Source: Allofournierella massiliensis (GTDB lineage: Bacteria > Bacillota > Clostridia > Oscillospirales > Ruminococcaceae). From it: a stretch of DNA of 33,772 bases. Shown piece after piece: positions 15,232 through 23,074 of this stretch. The translations under genes and the position numbers were made by a program. The stretch is taken from NCBI RefSeq assembly GCF_004345265.1, contig NZ_SLUM01000034.1, positions 1 to 33,772 of the forward strand, read 5' to 3'. How positions within the stretch are numbered: position 1 is the stretch's first letter; each line of letters opens with the position of its first letter. The notes beneath the pieces were generated by a model. It made no database searches and was not told the DNA's origin. It saw only the letters and a program-made list of their open reading frames with translations.

Positions 15232-15253
15232 ATTCAGGAGATTTCGGTAGAAT
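15225..15253 (+). promoter_or_regulatory. Possible promoter for the histidine kinase operon
   Basis: TTGCTG (15225-15230), a 17-nt spacer and TAGAAT (15248-15253) form a partial match (3 of 6 and 5 of 6), with a second TAGAAT at 15256-15261. It would give the two-component genes their own transcript besides read-through from the esterase genes. Confidence 0.35.
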
Positions 15254-15286
15254 GATAGAATATCAACTGGAATGCGGAGACGGGAA

Positions 15287-17008
15287 ATGAAAAAAGGTTC
15301 ATTGATCCGACAGCTGGCGATCATGCTTACCGCGCAGATCCTGCTGCTGATTGTGGTGTTGCTGCTGGTTATTGCATATACCATCCACAATGCACGGGTG
15401 GAAAAGGAGAAGATGCTGTCCAATCTTCTGACCGTGTACGGGAAGAATCTGGAAAACAGGATCCAGCGGGCGGACGGCATTCTGGAAAACATTACGCTGA
15501 ACCAGAGCACCGAGTTGGATCTGATCACCAGTGACAAGGAAAGCGAACGCTATTACGCCAGGGTGGAGCTGTTTGAATCCATGCGGGCTGCCACCACCAA
15601 TGATGACACGGTGGAAATTCTGTTGGTGGCGGAAAACCGGTATTACAGTGCATTGATGACCCAGAATTCCACGCTGGGGGTGCAGCAGAAGGAACGTCTT
15701 CAGGAGTTTGCGCTCCGTCTGCTGGAGCCGAACCAGCAGGCAAATCGCTGGAGATTCGCCCGGATTGGCGATACCATTTATCTGTACCGGGCCTATTGCT
15801 GGAATCATCGGGTAATTGCGGCGTTTATCTCGGTGCAGGAATTCTGGAAAACCGATGTGAACGCGGAGTATGAGGATCTGACCTGGCTTCTGACCGATCC
15901 GAGCGGGTATCTGTGGGCCATGCAGGGGGAGGAGCTGCCGCTTAAGCTGGGCTGTACCATAAAGGAAGAACCCGTGGGAGCCTACCTGCAGGACGGAATC
16001 CCTCTGGCAGACGGCGCCATCCGGCTGTATTGCTGCACCAAGACCGATTTTGTGTGGGATGCGCTTCAGGGCAATATGATCGGGTTGATTCTGATCCTTT
16101 TGGTCACCATTACCTTTGCGCTGATTCTGGTGCGGTATATCTATCTGCAAATTCTTTCCCCCATGGGACAGATGGTATGCGTGCTGCAGCAGATTGACCC
16201 GCAGGAGCAGGATCTGAGCCTGCATATTCCCTGCAAAAACAGAGAATTCTCCATCCTGCAGGATGCCTTCAATACGCTGATGCAGGAAAACATCGGCCTG
16301 CGTTTTCGCAGCTACGAGCGGCAGATTGAGGTGCGCAATGCTGAACTGCGGGCCATCCGGCTGCAGCTCAAACCGCATTTCTTTCTGAATGCTATCACCA
16401 CTATTTCCAGTTTGAGTATGCAGGGGAAGAATTTGGAGATTCGCCAGTATATTGATGTATTATCCAAGAATATCCGATACATGTTCAAATCCGGTATGCG
16501 CACGGTGCCACTGAGTGAGGAGCTGCAGAACATTGAGGCCTATTTCGAAATGCAGGAGCTGAAATATCCCGGTACGGTGTTCTACTGTATTCAGGCGCAG
16601 CCGCAGACACAACAGTGGCCCATCCCCCACATGCTGATCCATACTGTGGTGGAGAATGTTTATAAATATGCGGTGACGGTGGGTGGTGACATCTGTACGG
16701 TGCTGATCAGCGCACGGCTGGAGCAGCACGGCGGGCAGGAAACAATGCTGTGCATCGAGATTGAAGATGATGGCCCGGGCTATCCAGAAGAGTTTCTGGA
16801 ACGGATCCGGAAGCAGGAAAACAGCGATCTTCTTCGGGAGGGCAAGCACGTTGGCCTGCAAAGTCTTGCCAAGATGCTGGAGCTGATGTATGGCCGAACA
16901 GATCTTATGGAGCTGGAAAATCTGGAGCCGCACGGTGCCCATAGCCGTTTCTGGATCCCGCAGGTGGCAATAATAAAGGATGAGGTGGCAACCGATGCAG
17001 TGGAATAA
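15287..17008 (+). CDS. YesM-type sensor histidine kinase
   Basis: A 573-aa membrane sensor. Transmembrane segments are at about 8-32 and 264-286, with a ~230-residue extracytoplasmic sensing domain between them, then a linker and a His_kinase domain. The phospho-acceptor motif is LKPHFFLN (His364), where the family norm is NPHFLYN. The N-box is VVEN (N457), and DDGPGY (494-499) and HVGL form the ATP lid. ATG 15287 has GGAGA upstream at good spacing; ATG 15272 does not. It overlaps the response-regulator gene by 14 nt. It probably senses the sugar, or its loaded binding protein, and controls the import-deacylation locus. Confidence 0.9.
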   Translation: MKKGSLIRQLAIMLTAQILLLIVVLLLVIAYTIHNARVEKEKMLSNLLTVYGKNLENRIQRADGILENITLNQSTELDLITSDKESERYYARVELFESMRAATTNDDTVEILLVAENRYYSALMTQNSTLGVQQKERLQEFALRLLEPNQQANRWRFARIGDTIYLYRAYCWNHRVIAAFISVQEFWKTDVNAEYEDLTWLLTDPSGYLWAMQGEELPLKLGCTIKEEPVGAYLQDGIPLADGAIRLYCCTKTDFVWDALQGNMIGLILILLVTITFALILVRYIYLQILSPMGQMVCVLQQIDPQEQDLSLHIPCKNREFSILQDAFNTLMQENIGLRFRSYERQIEVRNAELRAIRLQLKPHFFLNAITTISSLSMQGKNLEIRQYIDVLSKNIRYMFKSGMRTVPLSEELQNIEAYFEMQELKYPGTVFYCIQAQPQTQQWPIPHMLIHTVVENVYKYAVTVGGDICTVLISARLEQHGGQETMLCIEIEDDGPGYPEEFLERIRKQENSDLLREGKHVGLQSLAKMLELMYGRTDLMELENLEPHGAHSRFWIPQVAIIKDEVATDAVE

Positions 17009-18626
17009 ACCGGAAAAAGGCGGTACAACGCTGTGTGTGCTGATTGTGGATGATGATCAGCCCACCGTAGATGCCATTGCTTCCGCGGTACACTGGGCAG
17101 AGCTGGGGATCGGAACGGTACTTCGGGCATACAACATCGACCAGGCAAAACAGATTATTACAACCCGCACGGTGGATCTGATCATCAGTGACATCGAAAT
17201 GCCCAAAGGCAGTGGTTTGGATCTGCTTCACTGGTATCGACAGTCCGGCGGGGAGAACGAGTTTATTCTGCTGACCTGCCACGAGAATTTTTCCTATGCA
17301 TCCAAGGCACTGCATGACCGGGCCACAGAATATCTGCTCAAGCCGTTTTCAGTGGAGGTAATGGAAGTTGCGCTGCGACGGATCGTTCTGCGCAAAAGCG
17401 AGCAGGATCAGTTGCGCCGGGAAAACCGCCGGAAAATGCAGGCCGTGTTCTGGAATGATCTGTTGGAAGGCCATTATGAGGGGAATCCGGGCCGTATGCA
17501 GAAGGCCATGCAGGAGCATTTTATTGAGGATGCTGTCTCACGAAAGTATCAGCTGGTGGTTAGCCGCATCACGGATCTGGATCGGGATCTGGAACGGTTT
17601 GGCCGGGAGCTGCTGCTGTTTGCGCTGGAAAACATTCATGCAGAGATCCTGTCCGGCCAGCTGGAGCCGGACTATGTATTCAGCCGGATGCAACGGGACT
17701 GTCTGGTGCTGATCACCATCTGCCCCGAACAGGAAGCCAGACGAATCGAAGAGCAGTGCCAAAGGCTGATTCTGAGCTATCAACGGGTGATGCAGGGCGT
17801 GATGACCTGCTGCATCAGCCAGCCGTGTACGCCGGATCAGTTCTGCCGGGCCTGGCGGGAAGCGTTTGATCAGATCGAAAACAATGTGGCCAAATATGGC
17901 AGCTGGTTTCACGCTGCTACGAAGGCCGAACAGGCATCCACGATGCAGGTGCATCTGGATCTGAAACGCCTCAAAACCATGCTGGCCGAGCAGGACAAAA
18001 AGCAGATTCTGGAGTATCTGAAGGCTCGTATGGAGGAGCGCCTGCACACCGGAACTCTGACCGAGACCTCGCTGCATCAGATGCAGACGGAGCTGACGCA
18101 GGCGGTGCATGCCTATCTGGCGCTGGATGATATTCAGATTTCCATTCTGCAGCAGGGTGGTTCGCTGGCAGATCTGGAGCAGAAAGCGTCCCAATCCATG
18201 CTGGATTTCGTACGCTGGGCCAGCTTCCTGCTCACCACGGCCTTCGGCAAAAAGCAGGAGCTGGAACAGCAGCAGACTCTGTCGCAAAAGGTGCAGCGGT
18301 ATATCAGGGCACATTTTTCCGAGCCCATCGACCGGAACAGCATTGCGGCGGCCATGTATCTGTCTCCGGAGCATCTGGGAAAGATGTATAAAAAAGAGAC
18401 GGGAACGAGTATTAAAGATTACCTGACAGAGTATCGACTGCAGAAGGCCCGGGAACTTTTGAAAAAGCCCGGGATCCGGATCAGTGACGCTGCACTGGCG
18501 GTGGGGTTTGACAATTTTACCTATTTTTCAACCATGTTCAAAAAGCAGACGGGCCTGACGCCCAATGAGTATCGCAAGCAGATGCATTCGCCGGAAAAGA
18601 TGGAAGGGGAGGAGCGCATTGACTGA
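16995..18626 (+). CDS. YesN-type response regulator, AraC family
   Basis: A 543-aa transcription regulator. The receiver domain is at 13-130 with phospho-acceptor Asp66 (IISDIEMP), acidic residues D19-D21 and Lys116 (LLKPF). A long middle region leads to a C-terminal AraC-type double helix-turn-helix at about 440-540 (AAAMYLSPEHLGKMYKK and DAALAVGFDNFTYFSTMFKK). It is the cognate partner of the YesM-type kinase, overlapping it by 14 nt. The ATG at 16995 has AGGTGG upstream; the ATG at 16980 is an alternative. The likely target is the importer promoter near 7930, which has an extended -10 but no good -35, as expected for an activated promoter. Confidence 0.88.
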   Translation: MQWNKPEKGGTTLCVLIVDDDQPTVDAIASAVHWAELGIGTVLRAYNIDQAKQIITTRTVDLIISDIEMPKGSGLDLLHWYRQSGGENEFILLTCHENFSYASKALHDRATEYLLKPFSVEVMEVALRRIVLRKSEQDQLRRENRRKMQAVFWNDLLEGHYEGNPGRMQKAMQEHFIEDAVSRKYQLVVSRITDLDRDLERFGRELLLFALENIHAEILSGQLEPDYVFSRMQRDCLVLITICPEQEARRIEEQCQRLILSYQRVMQGVMTCCISQPCTPDQFCRAWREAFDQIENNVAKYGSWFHAATKAEQASTMQVHLDLKRLKTMLAEQDKKQILEYLKARMEERLHTGTLTETSLHQMQTELTQAVHAYLALDDIQISILQQGGSLADLEQKASQSMLDFVRWASFLLTTAFGKKQELEQQQTLSQKVQRYIRAHFSEPIDRNSIAAAMYLSPEHLGKMYKKETGTSIKDYLTEYRLQKARELLKKPGIRISDAALAVGFDNFTYFSTMFKKQTGLTPNEYRKQMHSPEKMEGEERID

Positions 18627-19059
18627 ATTGCTGAAGATCCGGATTCGCATTCTTCAGATGCAGGAGGTGTGTAACGGAAATTCAATCGCCCGGATGATCC
18701 TGTTCGACGGCGATGCGGATTCCCGCTTTTTCAAAGGGCGGGTTCTGCCCGGCGGAGTGGATACACAGACGGAATCCAGCGGAAGGCTGACGCTTTCCGC
18801 ACGCTATATGCTGGAGGGAGTTGACGGTACCGGAGCACCCTGCAGAATTTTTGTGGAAAATTCCGCCCTGTTGATGGCACCGGGACCGGAGCCGATTCAT
18901 ACCACGCCCACGGTGATCACCGACAGTCCGACGCTCGCCCCGCTCTTTGCGGGAAAGCTGCAGGGGCTGGTGGAACCGATCCCGAAAAGCGAGGAGCTGA
19001 TGGTGCGCATCTGGTTCTGCGAAGAACAGGATGAAAATAAGAACGGACAAACCGATTGA
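18619..19059 (+). CDS. DUF3237-like protein, probable TTG start
   Basis: A 146-aa protein resembling DUF3237: an opening beta strand, then KGRVLPGGVDTQ and a GRLTLSARYMLEGVDGTG segment typical of the family's barrel. The function is unknown. The frame's upstream ATG (18565) lies well inside the regulator gene and has no ribosome site, while a TTG at 18619 follows GGGGAGGAG and overlaps the regulator stop by 8 nt, so I take TTG as the start. An internal ATG at 18658 would remove the first strand. Translational coupling to a two-component regulator suggests a ligand-binding or regulatory partner of this locus, but that is inference. Confidence 0.65.
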   Translation: MTELLKIRIRILQMQEVCNGNSIARMILFDGDADSRFFKGRVLPGGVDTQTESSGRLTLSARYMLEGVDGTGAPCRIFVENSALLMAPGPEPIHTTPTVITDSPTLAPLFAGKLQGLVEPIPKSEELMVRIWFCEEQDENKNGQTD

Positions 19060-19068
19060 ATAAACCTG

Positions 19069-19109
19069 CAAAAGAGCCTTTTCCAACATTGGAAAGGGCT
19101 CTTTTTTGC
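19069..19109 (+). terminator. Terminator after the DUF3237-like gene
   Basis: GCAAAAGAGCC pairs with GGCTCTTTTTTGC, and an inner CCAA/TTGG stem continues it; a T-run lies within the 3' arm. It closes the two-component transcript. Confidence 0.85.
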
Positions 19110-19154
19110 GTTGATGCAGGCAAAATGATAACTATTTACGAAATCGTCACGCCA

Positions 19155-19183
19155 TTGACAAGATGAATTCAAGGCGATATTAT
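19155..19183 (+). promoter_or_regulatory. Near-consensus promoter of the 156-aa/DUF1413-like pair
   Basis: TTGACA (19155-19160), 17-nt spacer and TATTAT (19178-19183) match sigma-A consensus at 11 of 12 positions. Transcription would start near 19190, about 40 nt before the first start codon. No obvious operator overlaps it. Confidence 0.75.
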
Positions 19184-19228
19184 GGGAGGCAGCAGGGAAC
19201 AAAATGGAAAGCGGATGGAGGGGATAAA

Positions 19229-19699
19229 ATGTTTCATTATTCGATTCTGATTCAATTCATGAAAGGCGATGCCCCTGCCATGGATCAGCACATGGAAGTA
19301 ATCGGGCGAGCTGTGGACTACTACAACGCTCATTCCAGAATGGCGTTGAATCCAAAGGAAATTGTTTCGTACCGCCTGAAGGACAGCCGGACGCTGGAGG
19401 TGGTACTGAACAGCAAAAACGAGCTTCAGGAGGCTACGGCGTCCAAAGCGCTCCGGCTGTTCAGTCAGTATCTGGCGGCGGAAACGACCCCCGGGAACCT
19501 GAGTGCATTTGTTACAAACAAGCGGTTGTTCAAAATGCAGTCCAGTCGGAGGGATGAAACTCCTGCTCAAACAGATTCCCGGACGAAAACGGCTGAGGAA
19601 ATGGAGTTTGCCTGCCTGGATAACGGGGAAAAACTGGATCGAATTTACGAGATGTTGTGTGAAATTCTGGAGAATCAGAAAAGGGGAAAGATGCAATGA
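19229..19699 (+). CDS. Unknown 156-aa protein
   Basis: A 156-aa soluble protein that I do not recognise. Residues 1-105 look like an alpha/beta domain, beginning MFHYSILIQFMKGDAPAMDQH; residues 110-130 are a charged Thr/Arg-rich linker; 130-152 form a likely helix (LDRIYEMLCEILENQKR) that could mediate oligomerisation. ATG 19229 has GGAGGGG at 5-6 nt spacing. It is the first gene of a compact two-gene unit with a strong promoter and terminator, and its stop overlaps the DUF1413-like start by ATGA. The tight pairing recalls toxin-antitoxin or regulator pairs, but no diagnostic motif is visible. Confidence 0.7.
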   Translation: MFHYSILIQFMKGDAPAMDQHMEVIGRAVDYYNAHSRMALNPKEIVSYRLKDSRTLEVVLNSKNELQEATASKALRLFSQYLAAETTPGNLSAFVTNKRLFKMQSSRRDETPAQTDSRTKTAEEMEFACLDNGEKLDRIYEMLCEILENQKRGKMQ

Positions 19700-19908
19700 G
19701 TAAGATATGGCTCAGTCGCCTTGCACAGATTCAGACGACCATTCGCGGTTTCAAGGCCGGAAACGTGTTTTATCTGCGGGACTGCATCTCCTGCCCGCAG
19801 GCGCTGTGGGGGCGATGGTTCCGCGAGATGGTTGACCGGGGCGCCATTCCCGGCGTTGTGTACTATGGCAAGGACACGTATGGCGTGAATCTTTATCAGA
19901 GAGTGTAA
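19696..19908 (+). CDS. DUF1413-like 70-aa protein
   Basis: A 70-aa protein. The core FKAGNVFYLRDCI...WGRWFREMVDRGAIPGVVYYGKDTYGVNLY follows the DUF1413 pattern as I recall it: a 'G-x-x-F-x-L-K-D-L' strand, a helix with R-x-x-x-x-x-V-x-x-G-x-I, and a final G-K...Y strand. That fold looks like a small winged-helix-like domain. It overlaps the 156-aa gene by 4 nt and ends before a strong terminator. Function unknown; DNA binding or an antitoxin-like role is a guess. Confidence 0.6.
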   Translation: MSKIWLSRLAQIQTTIRGFKAGNVFYLRDCISCPQALWGRWFREMVDRGAIPGVVYYGKDTYGVNLYQRV

Positions 19909-19937
19909 GAGCGCTCTGACCAAAATACGAAAAAGTG

Positions 19938-19986
19938 AAACCCGGCCCCGCATCATCTTATACCGATGATGCGGGGCCGGGTTTTT
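19938..19986. terminator. Strong bidirectional terminator
   Basis: The 20-bp arms at 19938-19957 and 19965-19984 pair perfectly around TTATACC; the stem is GC-rich (CCCGGCCCCGC) with A-run and T-run flanks. It ends the rightward DUF1413-like unit and the leftward fructokinase operon. Confidence 0.92.
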
Positions 19987-20012
19987 CAGTATACAGGGAA
20001 AAAGGAAAACCG

Positions 20013-20963
20013 TTACAGGATTGCACACACCTGCTCCTCCGGCACCACGCTGGTGATGCCGCCGTGGGTCTGGGTGGAGAGAGAGGCTGCACAGCAGGCA
20101 AAGCGGGTCACGGCGCGCATTTCCTCCACGGTCAGCTCTTCGGGGGCCTTGTTCAGCCGCAAAAACTGGCTCATGGCGCTGCCGCCGAAGATGTCGCCGG
20201 CGCCGGTGGTATCCACCACATGCAGGCCCTTGGGGGAATCCACCTGACCGCAGCCCTGCCGGTTGGCGAAATGGCAGCCCTTGGGGCCCAGGGTGGCGTA
20301 AACCAGCTTGACGCCGTATTCCCGCAGAAGTTTCTGAGCACCCTCCTCGGGGCTCAGGCCCCACAGAAACTCAATTTCCTCGTCGCTGATTTTCACGATG
20401 TCCGCCTGGTGCAGGCCCCATTCGATCTGCTCTTTGGCTGCATCCTCACTGAGCCACAGGGGTTTGCGCAGGTTGGGGTCGAAGCTGACCAGTTTGCCCT
20501 GCTCTTTCGCAAAGGCCACAGCGGCCTGGGTGGCAGAGCGGGCGGGTTCGTCGGTGAGGCTCAGGGTACCGAAATGGAACACCCGGCATTCCTCGATCAG
20601 AGATCGGTTAATCTCGTCGGTGCGCAGGCAGGTATCCGCGCCGGGCTTGCGGGCAAAGCTGAAGGACCGGTTGCCGGTGCCGTCCAGCGTCACGAAGGCC
20701 ATGGTGGTGAAGGCACAGGCGTCCGCGATGATGCCCCGGGTGCCGATGCCCAGAGAATCCAGTGTGCCGATGAGCAGCCGGCCGAAGGCATCGTCGCCCA
20801 CCTTGCCGATCAGGGCAGTGGAGCAGCCATACTGCTGCAGCGCCGCCAGGAAATTGCCCGGCGCACCGCCGGGCTGTGCCTTCAGGGTGGGATAACCGGC
20901 ATCGTCGGTGGAGACGGGGGCAAAGTCAATCAGCAGTTCCCCCAAAGCAACAACATCTTTCAT
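20013..20963 (-). CDS. scrK: Fructokinase, PfkB family
   Basis: A 316-aa cytoplasmic sugar kinase that would phosphorylate fructose released from sucrose or fructo-oligosaccharides. PfkB signature 1 GGAPGNFLAAL is at 32-42, and signature 2 DTTGAGDIFGG has catalytic Asp257. Length and motifs are typical of bacterial fructokinases. AGGGAGG precedes the ATG. It is the last gene of the leftward lacI-type/yesL-like/kinase operon, 11 nt after the membrane-protein gene, and divergent from the GH32 sucrase operon, which supports fructose as substrate over other PfkB sugars. Confidence 0.88.
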   Translation of the reverse strand: MKDVVALGELLIDFAPVSTDDAGYPTLKAQPGGAPGNFLAALQQYGCSTALIGKVGDDAFGRLLIGTLDSLGIGTRGIIADACAFTTMAFVTLDGTGNRSFSFARKPGADTCLRTDEINRSLIEECRVFHFGTLSLTDEPARSATQAAVAFAKEQGKLVSFDPNLRKPLWLSEDAAKEQIEWGLHQADIVKISDEEIEFLWGLSPEEGAQKLLREYGVKLVYATLGPKGCHFANRQGCGQVDSPKGLHVVDTTGAGDIFGGSAMSQFLRLNKAPEELTVEEMRAVTRFACCAASLSTQTHGGITSVVPEEQVCAIL

Positions 20964-20974
20964 AGAAACCTCCC

Positions 20975-21766
20975 TTATTCCTCATACCGCGGCGCCTGCT
21001 CCGGAAACGCCCGGGCGATGGAATCCTCAATGGAGAATGCCTCGTCCAGCGGCCGGTACAGCAGGAACAGAGCGGCAAACAGATCAAACCAGACGCCCAC
21101 AAAGGGCAGCAGCAAAAGTGTCCAGGGGGCGAACAGCACCATCAGCAGCCACCAGACCAGCTGCAGCAGGGCCACGCCCAGTGTGAGCCAGAAGTGCCGG
21201 ATGGTGAACAGCAGCGCATTGCGCAACCGCACCGAAGCCCGCTGATCGAACAGCACCAGCTGGGGCCAGTACAGGGTGGACAGCACCAGAAATACCAGCC
21301 AGCTGAACAGGAACAGAGCGACGGTGCCTGTCGAGGGAGCAGCGAGCCCCCAGCCGAAGAAAAGCATGCCAGTGAAGGCGGAGCTGCCCAGAAACAGGCC
21401 GGTCAAGGCCCCCGGAAGCAGCGATGCCCGGGCGTTCTGGGCAAAACTGCGCCGGTAATTTTTGGCCCAGGAGCCGGGTGCATCCCGCAAAGCGCGGAGT
21501 ACGGTGTCGTACAGGCAGGCCAGGAAGGGCCCGGCGATGGCGCCGCCCACCAGCGCGGCGGGAACCAGCACCAGCACACTGCTGCTGAGGATGGCCCAGG
21601 CTATCCCGGCGGTCAGGGGCAGGCAGCCCAGAATGGTGGCGAAACCGGTGAGGGCGAACCGCTTCCAGCAGCGGCCCAATACGTCCTGATACCGGTCGAT
21701 GCCCACCAGGCGACCCCGTTCATCCCGCTGGGGTTCACCCATCTGAAACGGACGAAACAGATTCAT
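20975..21766 (-). CDS. YesL-like (DUF624) membrane protein
   Basis: A 263-aa membrane protein with about five transmembrane segments (near 38-62, 65-85, 118-140, 148-168 and 190-225). DUF624/YesL proteins are common beside carbohydrate ABC transporters in Firmicutes; their role is not established, possibly an accessory of the importer. AAAGGAGG precedes the ATG at 21766. It lies 15 nt after the LacI-type gene stop and 11 nt before the kinase start, so all three are cotranscribed. Confidence 0.8.
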   Translation of the reverse strand: MNLFRPFQMGEPQRDERGRLVGIDRYQDVLGRCWKRFALTGFATILGCLPLTAGIAWAILSSSVLVLVPAALVGGAIAGPFLACLYDTVLRALRDAPGSWAKNYRRSFAQNARASLLPGALTGLFLGSSAFTGMLFFGWGLAAPSTGTVALFLFSWLVFLVLSTLYWPQLVLFDQRASVRLRNALLFTIRHFWLTLGVALLQLVWWLLMVLFAPWTLLLLPFVGVWFDLFAALFLLYRPLDEAFSIEDSIARAFPEQAPRYEE

Positions 21767-21781
21767 GTGCCCCTCCTTTGC

Positions 21782-22786
21782 TCAGGTTTCGGGTATCGAG
21801 TCCCGGGTGGTGCCGCCGGGCTGATAGCGCACCGGCAGGCAGACCAGGGGCGGAAGCCCGGTAAAGTCGGTGGAAAGCACCATGCTCACTGCGGTTTCCG
21901 CCAGATCCGGAACCGGTTGCACGATGGTGGAACAGATATAGTCCTTGTCGCCGAACATGCGCACGCCGTCGAAGCCGATGATCTGCACGTCCTCGGGCAC
22001 CCGAAGACCCAGCGAGCGGACCATGCGTGCGGCCTGCCAGGCCATCAGATCGGTGCCGCAGAACAGCCCGTCCAGCGGGGTGTCGGTTTCCAGCAGGTTG
22101 TGGCGCAGGAATACCTCAAAGGCGGAAAGGGGCGAGCCGTCCGGCAGATTGCACATCTCGAAGGGGATACCGGCCTCCATGCAGCCGCTGACGAAGCCGT
22201 CCTTGCGCTTGCTGGGCTCGTTGGTCAGGGAAGAGCCGGTGCGCAGGCAGGCCACCCGGCGGCAGCCCAGTTCGGCCAGCTTTTGGGCGGCCAGCTGACC
22301 GCCGCCGAAGTTATCGGAGGCCACGCAGGGCACCGAAACACTGAAAAAGCGGTCGATGGTCACAAAGGGGATCCCCTCGGGGATTTTCAGGGTGGGGTTG
22401 TAGGTCAGGGCGATGATGCCGTCCACCCGGTTGTGTACCACCATGCTCACAAATTCCTGTTCCCGGTCCCGATCGTATTCGGTGAAGCAGAGCATCATTT
22501 TATAGCCGCGCTTTTCCAGCGCCACATTTACATGATGGGTCAGCAGGGCGAAAAACGGCGTGATGGTGTTGGGAATGATCAGTGCGATGGTACTGGTGCG
22601 ATTGCTTTTGAGTGCCTTTGCGCTGGGGTTCACCTGATAGTTGAGCTTTTTCACCGCGGCCTCCACCTTCAGGCGATAGCTTTCGCCCACCGGAAGACCA
22701 TTGATGACTTTGGACACAGTGCCCAGCGCCACGCCCGCTTCCCGGGCCACATCGCTCATGGTGGCGGTTTGGTTTGCTCCTTTCAT
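21782..22786 (-). CDS. LacI-family transcription regulator
   Basis: A 334-aa repressor. The N-terminal helix-turn-helix and hinge are at about 8-60 (TMSDVAREAGVALGTVSKVINGL, then AKALKSNRTSTIALIIP), followed by a periplasmic-binding-protein-like sensor domain. A ribosome site GAGGTG lies upstream of the ATG. It is the first gene of the leftward operon and divergent to the transport/sucrase operon, the usual arrangement for a ScrR/SacR-like sucrose repressor. Candidate operators with central CG (GTGAAACGATTCAC at 23018-23031) and several TTCACG half-sites lie in the shared control region. Confidence 0.9.
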   Translation of the reverse strand: MKGANQTATMSDVAREAGVALGTVSKVINGLPVGESYRLKVEAAVKKLNYQVNPSAKALKSNRTSTIALIIPNTITPFFALLTHHVNVALEKRGYKMMLCFTEYDRDREQEFVSMVVHNRVDGIIALTYNPTLKIPEGIPFVTIDRFFSVSVPCVASDNFGGGQLAAQKLAELGCRRVACLRTGSSLTNEPSKRKDGFVSGCMEAGIPFEMCNLPDGSPLSAFEVFLRHNLLETDTPLDGLFCGTDLMAWQAARMVRSLGLRVPEDVQIIGFDGVRMFGDKDYICSTIVQPVPDLAETAVSMVLSTDFTGLPPLVCLPVRYQPGGTTRDSIPET

Positions 22787-22818
22787 AAATGGTTCACCTC
22801 GTATTTCTTGTTACCGTT

Positions 22819-22847
22819 ATTATACTCCTGTTGCAAGGGGATGTAAA
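22819..22847 (-). promoter_or_regulatory. Promoter of the LacI-type operon
   Basis: On the minus strand TTTACA (22847-22842), 17-nt spacer and TATAAT (22824-22819) match 11 of 12 positions. The perfect palindrome ATTTCATGAAAT (22851-22862) lies just upstream of the -35 and may be an operator. Confidence 0.8.
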
Positions 22848-22874
22848 TAGATTTCATGAAATTATTAGCATAAT

Positions 22875-22901
22875 TTCACGGATTTCACCGATTTGTTCAC
22901 G
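22875..22901. promoter_or_regulatory. Three tandem TTCAC(G/C) half-sites
   Basis: TTCACG at 22875-22880, TTCACC at 22884-22889 and TTCACG at 22896-22901 repeat in the same direction. They match the half-site of the proposed operator at 23005-23032 and may be auxiliary repressor sites for looping or for autoregulation. Confidence 0.45.
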
Positions 22902-22918
22902 GTAAAAACAACCAATTC

Positions 22919-22945
22919 AGCGGATTTTATCTTGTGCAATCCGCT
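22919..22945. repeat. 8-bp inverted repeat AGCGGATT/AATCCGCT
   Basis: AGCGGATT (22919-22926) pairs with AATCCGCT (22938-22945) around an 11-nt spacer, 29 nt before the importer -35. It could bind a second regulator. Confidence 0.4.
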
Positions 22946-22973
22946 AAATTGCAAAAAAGCGGTGGAAATTCCA

Positions 22974-23002
22974 TTGACAATCCTGCTCACGGGTGGTATT
23001 TT
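22974..23002 (+). promoter_or_regulatory. Promoter of the importer/sucrase operon
   Basis: TTGACA (22974-22979), 17-nt spacer, TATTTT (22997-23002). The -35 is perfect and the -10 is 4 of 6. Transcription should start near 23009, inside the operator palindrome, which fits repression by the divergent LacI-type protein. Confidence 0.75.
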
Positions 23003-23004
23003 GA

Positions 23005-23047
23005 TTTCACGAGGAGCGTGAAACGATTCACGAAAAAGGAGTTCACG
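23005..23047. promoter_or_regulatory. Operator cluster for the LacI-type repressor
   Basis: Overlapping palindromes: TTTCACGaggagCGTGAAA (23005-23023) and CGTGAAacgaTTCACG (23017-23032), with one more TTCACG at 23042-23047. The central 14-mer GTGAAACGATTCAC has the CG centre usual for LacI-family operators and lies at about +9 to +23 of the predicted transcript. Confidence 0.65.
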
Positions 23048-23074
23048 ACGATTGGCGTTAAGGAGGAATCAGCT

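Noticed and set aside
23017-23032. Catabolite-repression (cre) site reading of the palindrome near the importer start
   Set aside because: Spacing around the central CG does not fit the cre consensus; a LacI-type local operator explains it better.
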